Below are positions 1-4,437 of a stretch of 6,570 nucleotides of DNA, one piece after another. The DNA lies in NCBI GenBank assembly GCA_021805265.1, contig JAJZFR010000057.1, forward strand, positions 1 to 6,570, read 5' to 3'. The DNA is from Acidobacteriota bacterium (lineage in GTDB: Bacteria; Acidobacteriota; Terriglobia; Terriglobales; Acidobacteriaceae). Below the pieces are notes generated by a model. The model was not told the origin of the DNA. It did no database searches and saw only the letters and a program-made list of their open reading frames with translations. The position numbers and the translations under genes were made by a program. Within the stretch, counting starts at the first letter, position 1; every line of letters starts with the position of its first letter.

Positions 1-112
1 AACTCGCCTGTTACTTCGGTAAGTAAAGGGCGCTCAGCAAACTCCGATAACCTCTCTGTCCGCCAACTATGGATCGAAAACCGTCGGGCGGCGACGAGAA
101 AGCGGTACCTTG

Positions 113-340
113 ATGGAACTCAAATCCAATCTCGACGCAATCCTTGTAGCTGTTCCCATGCTGCTGGTCATGGCGGCTGGCTTCTTCAAGCTCGATGAAG
201 CCTTTGGCAAGCCCAAAAAGACAGTCCGTCGCATGCCCCTCGCCGGTGGCCTCGATGAGTTTGGTATCCCCATCGGCGTCGATCCGGACGGAACTCCCTT
301 TCGCGCTCCTCACCGGAAGTCCTCGAAGCAGCGCATTTAA
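113..340 (+). CDS. Small single-pass membrane protein of unknown function (75 aa)
   Basis: I do not recognise a named family. The protein starts MELKSNLDAILVAVP and has one hydrophobic segment at about residues 8-26 (rich in Leu, Val, Ala and Met). A short basic linker (KPKKTVRR, about residues 33-40) and a hydrophilic C-terminal half follow, containing Asp-Gly-x-Pro type turns such as VDPDGTPF, and the C-terminus is very basic (HRKSSKQRI). By the positive-inside rule the C-terminal part would be cytoplasmic. ATG at 113 is preferred over TTG at 110, but the Shine-Dalgarno is weak (only GAGAAAG, about 10-15 bases upstream). The gene converges on the dehydrogenase-like gene, with 20 bases between the two stop codons. 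Evidence that it is real: a coherent TM-linker-tail architecture and no competing gene on the other strand. I have a vague recollection of similar small proteins in Acidobacteriota, which I cannot verify. Confidence 0.6.
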   Translation: MELKSNLDAILVAVPMLLVMAAGFFKLDEAFGKPKKTVRRMPLAGGLDEFGIPIGVDPDGTPFRAPHRKSSKQRI

Positions 341-352
341 GGAATACTCTGA

Positions 353-370
353 GCTGCGCTTTATCGCAGC
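353..370. terminator. Hairpin between convergent stop codons, possible weak bidirectional terminator
   Basis: A perfect 6-bp inverted repeat, GCTGCG (353-358) and CGCAGC (365-370), encloses a 6-base loop. The TAA stop of the leftward dehydrogenase-like gene (361-363) lies in that loop, and the TAA of the rightward small gene lies 12 bases upstream. The position fits a shared terminator for two convergent genes. Neither flank carries a run of U, so it would be a weak intrinsic terminator at best. Confidence 0.35.
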
Positions 371-966
371 AATGGCTCGGCAGTGTCCACTTCCACGCTT
401 GGTTCATAGCCAAGCTGGAGCCAGAAACCGCTGACAAGTTGTTGCGTTTCAATCGAGGTCTGGCGGGTGATGCGAACCGGAATGCGCCGATTGGCCACCA
501 GCATATCTTCCGCGCTGAAGTCCGCATCGAACTGGCTGGCCTCTACCGCCATCGCCACGCAGCGATCCGCGCGGTAGGTGCAGCTCGCCAGGTCGGCAAT
601 CGAAAGATGCCTGGTCGGCGTGGCAAAGACCGTGCGCGGCGGAGCCATCCGGTCCAGCAGGCTGAATATCTCCAGCTTCGATTCCAGCTCATCCGGAACA
701 CAATCGATCGCCAGATCGGCCTCGCGAACCGCGTCCTCGACCGTTCGCGCAAACGCGACCAGCGGCACACCGCCAGCCCCGCGCAGCGCCTCGCCGAGCG
801 CCGTGCGAAGCGTCTCCTCGGCGTGCCTCAGATTCGCCGGCATCACGTCTTCCAGAACCACGCGGAAGCCGGCCCGCGCCGCACGGAGCGCCAGCCTGAG
901 ACCAAGTGGGCCAGCGCCGATGATGGCAACGGTGATCCCCGCAGGGACGCGCGACAACTCGCTCAC
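361..966 (-). CDS. 3-hydroxyacyl-CoA dehydrogenase-type NAD-binding domain protein (stand-alone, 201 aa)
   Basis: The protein is a Rossmann domain of the 3HCDH_N type. It has a dinucleotide-binding loop GAGPLG at about residues 17-22. The second strand ends in an acidic pair (VVLED, about 36-40), as expected for NAD(H) rather than NADP(H). The family-typical stretch DLAIDCVPDELESK is followed by a helix and APPRTVFATPT. Full-length 3-hydroxyacyl-CoA dehydrogenases have about 280-300 residues, with a helical C-terminal domain; this one stops just where that domain would begin. The usual HFFNP-like segment with the catalytic His is replaced by VAMAVEASQFDAD, so catalysis of the beta-oxidation step is doubtful. 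GTG at 966 is chosen because AAGGGAG lies 5 bases upstream; the open frame continues to 1086, but that stretch overlaps the 60-residue gene. It is probably co-transcribed with that gene. Substrate and role are unknown. Confidence 0.85.
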   Translation of the reverse strand: MSELSRVPAGITVAIIGAGPLGLRLALRAARAGFRVVLEDVMPANLRHAEETLRTALGEALRGAGGVPLVAFARTVEDAVREADLAIDCVPDELESKLEIFSLLDRMAPPRTVFATPTRHLSIADLASCTYRADRCVAMAVEASQFDADFSAEDMLVANRRIPVRITRQTSIETQQLVSGFWLQLGYEPSVEVDTAEPLLR

Positions 967-971
967 GGAAT

Positions 972-978
972 CTCCCTT
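972..978 (-). promoter_or_regulatory. Ribosome binding site that sets the GTG start at 966
   Basis: On the minus strand AAGGGAG is followed by a 5-base spacer and GTG. This rules in the non-ATG start and excludes the 40-residue N-terminal extension to 1086, which would have overlapped the preceding gene and has a basic, Arg-rich composition typical of an out-of-frame shadow. Confidence 0.75.
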
Positions 979-997
979 CGCAAGCCTCAGAGAGCGA

Positions 998-1180
998 TTA
1001 CTTGCCCTTGAGCGCGTCCAAAACATCCTGCGCGCTCGGGCTGGCCTGGGAGAGATGCGCCGACACCAGCGCGCGTTCCTCGTCATCGAGCGTGGCCACG
1101 CCGGTCAGGATGCGGCGAAGTGTGACCGATACATCGTCGATGTAGTTCATCAGGCGGATAGCTTCCCCGGAGAGCGGCAT
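998..1180 (-). CDS. Hypothetical 60-residue protein, upstream partner of the dehydrogenase-like gene
   Basis: I do not recognise the family. The protein begins MPLSGEAIRLMNYIDD and has no hydrophobic membrane segment, signal peptide or cysteine. Acidic and hydrophobic residues alternate in a way that suggests two or three amphipathic helices: about residues 5-27 (SGEAIRLMNYIDDVSVTLRR and onward), a middle helix (DDEERALVSAHLS), and a C-terminal helix (SAQDVLDALKGK). Coding status is supported by a GAGGAA Shine-Dalgarno 7 bases before the ATG, and by close spacing (31 bases) to the following gene, which has its own good Shine-Dalgarno. A small helical protein in this position could be a partner of the dehydrogenase-like protein, but that is only inferred from gene order. 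Confidence 0.7.
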   Translation of the reverse strand: MPLSGEAIRLMNYIDDVSVTLRRILTGVATLDDEERALVSAHLSQASPSAQDVLDALKGK

Positions 1181-1187
1181 GGATGGG

Positions 1188-1193
1188 TTCCTC
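1188..1193 (-). promoter_or_regulatory. Ribosome binding site of the 60-residue gene
   Basis: GAGGAA on the minus strand lies 7 bases upstream of the ATG at 1180. It is the main evidence that this short frame is translated, and it fixes the start. Confidence 0.7.
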
Positions 1194-1276
1194 GATTGCT
1201 GTGAAGTCAGCTTTCATTCTCCGCGTTCGAGGGCAGGAGTGTAAAGCCGGGGCAGAGGCAACGCGTCCAGGACGAT

Positions 1277-1292
1277 GGGCGAAAAACCGCCC
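1277..1292. other. Short GC hairpin in the mntH to 60-aa gene intergenic region
   Basis: GGGCG (1277-1281) and CGCCC (1288-1292) form a 5-bp stem around AAAAAC. On the minus strand, which is the direction of transcription, the T-run is in the loop and does not follow the stem, so it is not a canonical intrinsic terminator. The rest of 1181-1357 holds the tandem repeat and the ribosome binding site of the 60-residue gene. I see no convincing -35/-10 pair there. Confidence 0.25.
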
Positions 1293-1314
1293 GCTGACCG
1301 CGAAACGCTGCAAA

Positions 1315-1378
1315 CTCGAAACACGTCAGGCTCGAAAGGCGTCAGGCTCGAAACACGTCAGGCTCGAAACACGTCAAG
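1315..1378. repeat. Four-copy 16-bp tandem repeat across the mntH stop codon
   Basis: Four contiguous 16-bp units lie at 1315-1330, 1331-1346, 1347-1362 and 1363-1378. The consensus on the + strand is CTCGAAACACGTCAGG. Units 1 and 3 are identical, unit 2 has GG for CA at its centre (CTCGAAAGGCGTCAGG), and unit 4 ends AAG instead of AGG. A degenerate fifth unit may precede them at 1299-1314 (CGCGAAACGCTGCAAA, 10 of 16 matches). The last codons of mntH (Leu-Asp-Val-Phe-Arg-Ala) are encoded by unit 4 and the edge of unit 3, and the TGA stop (1360-1358) lies in unit 3. The array therefore looks like a slippage expansion of the gene's own 3' end. Confidence 0.9.
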
Positions 1379-2701
1379 CAGCAGCCACAGGTTCAGCGCT
1401 GCAATCAACCCTGCGACCAGCCATGCCAGAGCCTGGAGCCAGCGCGGGTTCACGAACGGCCCCATCAGCGCGCGGTTGCCCGTAAAGCGCACCAGCGGAA
1501 CCACCGCAAAGCTCAACTGCATGCTCAGGATCACCTGGCTCAGCAGCAGCAGCCGGGCGATGCCGTGTTCTCCATAGAAGGCAACCACCATCACCGTCGG
1601 CACAATCGCCGCCATTCGCGTCACCAGCCGGCGCAGCCACTGCGGCATGCGCAGATCGAGAAAACCCTCCATCACCACCTGCCCGGCGAGCGTCCCGGTC
1701 AGGGTCGAGTTCTGCCCCGAGGCCAGCAGCGCAACGGCAAACATCGCGCTCGCTCCTGCCGCTCCGAGCAGCGGCGTCAGCAGCCGATAGGCATCCTGAA
1801 TCTCGGCCACGTCGGTGTGTCCGCTGCGATGAAAGACCGCCGCGGCAACCACCAGAATCGCCCCGTTCACAAACAACGCAAAGGTGAGCGCCGCGGCGGA
1901 GTCCAGGTTGCCGAAACGAATGGCCTCGCGCTTGCCCTCGGAAGTGCGCGGATAGTTGCGCATCTGGGCCAGCCACGAGTGCAGGTAAAGGTTATGCGGC
2001 ATCACTGTCGCGCCCAGAATCCCAATCGCGATATACAGCATTGCGGGGTCCGTGACCATCGCCTTCGAGGGCACAAAAAGATTGCCAAGAATCGGCGCAA
2101 TCTCCGGGCGCGCCAGCAGTATCTCCACCCCGAACAGCACCGCGATGGTCGCGATCAGAACCATCACCAGCGCTTCCAGTGTGCGGAAGCCGCGCCGCTC
2201 CAGCAGCAGGATCAGCAGCACATCCACGCCCGTCACCAGCACACCCGCCAGCAGCGGCAGATGAAACAGAAGCTGAAGCGCAATCGCCGAGCCGATCACC
2301 TCGGCCAGATCGCAGGCGGCAATCGCAATCTCGGCAAACACCCACAGCAGCCGCGAGGCCCAGCGTGGATACCGCGCCCGGCAAAGCTGCGCCAGATCCT
2401 GCTCGCTCGCGATCCCCAGCTTGAGCGACAGGCTTTGCAACAGGACGGCCATCAGGTTCGATGCCATGATCGCAAACAACAGCGTATAGCCGTAGCGCGA
2501 GCCGGCGGCAAGGTCCGTAGCCCAGTTGCCGGGGTCCATGTAACCCACCGAAATCAGAAAGCCCGGCCCCACAAAACCAAGTACGCGCAACCACAGCCGC
2601 GGCGAGCGGGAGACCGCAATCGAACCGGCCTGCGCCGATGGCGCTGGATCAGGCATCGGTTTCATTGCCGTGTTCTCTGACGTGTGAGTCAACTCTTCCA
2701 T
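1358..2701 (-). CDS. mntH: Nramp-family divalent metal (Mn2+/Fe2+) transporter MntH
   Basis: This is an inner-membrane, proton-coupled importer of Mn2+/Fe2+ of the Nramp family (447 aa from the ATG at 2701). About 11 hydrophobic segments are visible. The metal-site motif DPGN is in TM1 (about residues 56-59), and TM6 carries the A-x-x-M-P-H signature (ATVMPHN, about 231-237). These supply the Asp, Asn, Ala carbonyl and Met ligands known from characterised Nramp proteins. TM3 has the family's ACDLAEVIGSAIAL, TM8 has ASGQNSTLTGTLAG, and TM10 has SQVILSMQLSFAVVPL. The first 35 or so residues are hydrophilic and not conserved. The start is uncertain: ATG 2701 has GGAGG only 2 bases upstream, the in-frame TTG at 2713 has no Shine-Dalgarno, and ATG 2665 is also possible. 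The gene lies 50 bases after malQ without a terminator, so co-transcription is likely. The C-terminus and stop lie in a tandem repeat. Confidence 0.95.
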   Translation of the reverse strand: MEELTHTSENTAMKPMPDPAPSAQAGSIAVSRSPRLWLRVLGFVGPGFLISVGYMDPGNWATDLAAGSRYGYTLLFAIMASNLMAVLLQSLSLKLGIASEQDLAQLCRARYPRWASRLLWVFAEIAIAACDLAEVIGSAIALQLLFHLPLLAGVLVTGVDVLLILLLERRGFRTLEALVMVLIATIAVLFGVEILLARPEIAPILGNLFVPSKAMVTDPAMLYIAIGILGATVMPHNLYLHSWLAQMRNYPRTSEGKREAIRFGNLDSAAALTFALFVNGAILVVAAAVFHRSGHTDVAEIQDAYRLLTPLLGAAGASAMFAVALLASGQNSTLTGTLAGQVVMEGFLDLRMPQWLRRLVTRMAAIVPTVMVVAFYGEHGIARLLLLSQVILSMQLSFAVVPLVRFTGNRALMGPFVNPRWLQALAWLVAGLIAALNLWLLLDVFRA

Positions 2702-2751
2702 GGCCTCCGTCAAACAGGTGCGGCGTTGCGAAGCGAGCCGGTTTCAGTCTC

Positions 2752-4320
2752 TCAAACCGAAGTCCTGCCAGGGACGCTCGTTTCCGGCCTGCCCAGCGGA
2801 TCTCCATCGCGATCCGTAACCACTGCCATTCGCGCCAGTCCATCGGCAAGCCCGCTGGCAGCCGACCAGCAGCCCTCCGGCGCGCGCCAGCTCCAGTTCC
2901 CGGTCGCCACTGCGGGCGTATTCATCCGCGCCTCCGAGCCAAGCCCGAGCAGGTCCTGAGCCGGAACAATCGCCAGGCTCGCGACCGACGTATACAGCGC
3001 CCGCATCAGCCCCCACGTAGCCCACACGGCATTGCCGCCCACCGGACCGATACAGGCCTCGACCTCGTCCTGCTCCGCCGCCGATGCGTGACTCCACCAG
3101 CCCGGCGTCGTGTCGTTGTCGTGCGTTCCCGTGTAGGCAATGGTCTCCACCGGGAAGCGATGGGGCAGGTGATTGTGCGCCTCCACCGAACCGAAGCCGA
3201 ACTGGAGCACACGCATCCCTGGCATACCGAGATCGAGCCGCAGCTTGTCCACCTCCGGCGTAATCACCCCCAGGTCTTCGGCCACCAGCGGCAGCGGACC
3301 CAGCGCCAGTTCAAGATGCTCGAACAAGTCTTTGCCCGGAGCCTTGACCCACTCCCCGTTCACTGCCGTGTCGTCTTCCGCGGGGATCGACCAGTAAGCC
3401 TCGAAGCCGCGAAAGTGATCCAGCCGAAGTATGTCGAACTGTGCGCAGGAGCGGCGAATCCGCTCTATCCACCACGCGTAGCCGGTCGCCCGCATCGCTT
3501 CCCAGTCATACACGGGATTGCCCCAGCGCTGCCCGGTCGGGGAAAAATAATCCGGCGGAACGCCCGCGACCCGTATCGGATGCAAGCCTTCGTCGAGCTG
3601 AAAAAGCTGCGGGCTGGCCCAGACATCCGCCGAATCCATACTCACAAAAATGGCCAGGTCGCCGAGCATGCGCACGCCCCGCTGCGCCGCCGCCCGGCGA
3701 AGATCCGTCCACTGCCGGTCAAACGCAAACTGAAGCACGCGCTCGACGGCAATCGCCAGTGCATGACTCTCCCTCGCCTCTTCCATCGCTTCTGGCTGGC
3801 GGCGCCGTACAGGCTCAGGCCATTGGGTCCACGCACCGGTCTGAAACTCGCGCCGCAGCACGGCGTAAAGCGCGTAATCCTCAAGCCAGTCAGCTTCGCT
3901 CCGACAGAAGTCGCGAAACTCATTCCACCGGGCAATCAGGCGATCCTCGCGCGAGCCACGCTCGAGAAAGTTCCGCGCCGCCTCCTGCAACAGCGGCAGC
4001 TTGCGCGCCTCGACCTCGTCAAAATCCACGTTGCCGCCGCGGCCAGCCAGCCCCGAAAGACGCTCCCCGTCGATCCATCCCCAATCCGCCAGAAACTCCA
4101 GACTGATCAGGTACGGATTGCCCGCGAACGCCGAGCTACCCGCATATGGGGAGTTTCCATATCCGGTCGGGCAGAGCGGCAGCACCTGCCACATGTGTTG
4201 GCGGGCTTCGCCCAGAAAGTCGAGAAAGCGGTAGGCTTCGGGACCAAGGTCCCCCACCCCGCCATAGGATGGCAGCGAAGAAATGGGATACAGGACACCA
4301 CAGGAACGTTCAAAGTGCAT
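2752..4320 (-). CDS. malQ: 4-alpha-glucanotransferase (amylomaltase, GH77)
   Basis: This is a cytoplasmic disproportionating enzyme that transfers alpha-1,4-glucan segments between maltodextrins, acting in maltodextrin or glycogen turnover. At 522 aa it is a normal length for the short (Thermus-type) GH77 class. The N-terminus (SCGVLYPISSLPS, then GDLGPEAYRFLDFL) and the active-site loop (NSPYAGSSAFAGNP, about 56-69) are typical. The expected catalytic residues are present: the nucleophile Asp in LRLDHFRGF (about D301), the acid/base Glu in VAEDLG (about E348), and the transition-state Asp in TGTHDNDT (about D401). The near-C-terminal MNTP and GNWSWR motifs follow. ATG 4320 is the first start after an in-frame TAG (4338-4336), but it has no Shine-Dalgarno. 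The gene lies downstream of a terminator, so it should have its own promoter, and it probably continues into mntH. The last 25 or so residues form an unremarkable polar tail. Confidence 0.96.
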   Translation of the reverse strand: MHFERSCGVLYPISSLPSYGGVGDLGPEAYRFLDFLGEARQHMWQVLPLCPTGYGNSPYAGSSAFAGNPYLISLEFLADWGWIDGERLSGLAGRGGNVDFDEVEARKLPLLQEAARNFLERGSREDRLIARWNEFRDFCRSEADWLEDYALYAVLRREFQTGAWTQWPEPVRRRQPEAMEEARESHALAIAVERVLQFAFDRQWTDLRRAAAQRGVRMLGDLAIFVSMDSADVWASPQLFQLDEGLHPIRVAGVPPDYFSPTGQRWGNPVYDWEAMRATGYAWWIERIRRSCAQFDILRLDHFRGFEAYWSIPAEDDTAVNGEWVKAPGKDLFEHLELALGPLPLVAEDLGVITPEVDKLRLDLGMPGMRVLQFGFGSVEAHNHLPHRFPVETIAYTGTHDNDTTPGWWSHASAAEQDEVEACIGPVGGNAVWATWGLMRALYTSVASLAIVPAQDLLGLGSEARMNTPAVATGNWSWRAPEGCWSAASGLADGLARMAVVTDRDGDPLGRPETSVPGRTSV

Positions 4321-4334
4321 ATCAGCATTAGAGC

Positions 4335-4340
4335 ACTATA
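4335..4340 (-). promoter_or_regulatory. Candidate -10 element for malQ
   Basis: TATAGT on the minus strand lies 14 bases upstream of the malQ ATG and downstream of the isomerase terminator. The hexamer 17 bases further upstream, CTGCCG, matches the -35 consensus at only 3 of 6 positions. A start about 7 bases after the -10 would leave a leader of only about 8 bases, consistent with the missing Shine-Dalgarno. The placement is a prediction only. Confidence 0.35.
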
Positions 4341-4374
4341 CGGCCTGTCTTGTTGACCGGCAGAGAGAGCACCA

Positions 4375-4414
4375 CAAAACAAAACCGGCCCGACGCAAAC
4401 GCGCGCCGAGCCGG
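4375..4414 (-). terminator. Strong intrinsic terminator after the peptidyl-prolyl isomerase gene
   Basis: In minus-strand orientation the arms CCGGCTCGGCGC and GCGTCGGGCCGG pair over 12 bp (two of them G-U) around a 6-base loop GCGTTT. The stem is followed at once by TTTTGTTTTG. It begins 23 bases after the isomerase stop codon, at the expected distance, and separates that gene from malQ. There is no T-run on the other side, so it is directional. Confidence 0.92.
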
Positions 4415-4437
4415 AAATGGAAGAACCCGAACCGAAG

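Noticed and set aside
11..22. TTAC-TTCG-GTAA hairpin at the left edge
   Set aside because: Only a 4-bp AT-rich stem, although the UUCG loop is stable. It has no T-run and no visible gene end to serve, so it is too weak to call.
967..1086. A 40-residue N-terminal extension of the dehydrogenase-like protein from the ATG at 1086
   Set aside because: It overlaps the 60-residue gene, is Arg-rich, and is not part of the Rossmann fold. The GTG at 966 has a good Shine-Dalgarno 5 bases upstream.
1181..1357. Promoter for the 60-residue gene (TTGCCT and TACACT on the minus strand)
   Set aside because: The two hexamers are only 12 bases apart and no better pair was found, so I do not call a promoter.
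1299..1378. The 16-bp repeats as a CRISPR array
   Set aside because: Units are contiguous with no spacers, far too short, and there are no cas genes.
1183..1577. + strand frames with repeated R-L-E-T-R-Q type peptides
   Set aside because: They are translations of the 16-bp DNA repeat and of the antisense of mntH. There is no ribosome binding site or domain.
1565..2680. A 371-residue open frame on the + strand opposite mntH
   Set aside because: It is His/Gln/Arg-rich throughout, an antisense reading of hydrophobic codons of a clear Nramp gene.
2638..4356. A 572-residue open frame on the + strand opposite malQ and the mntH 5' end
   Set aside because: It spans two real genes and their intergenic gap in antisense, is rich in Arg/Pro/His, and has no domain. 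It is a codon-bias shadow.
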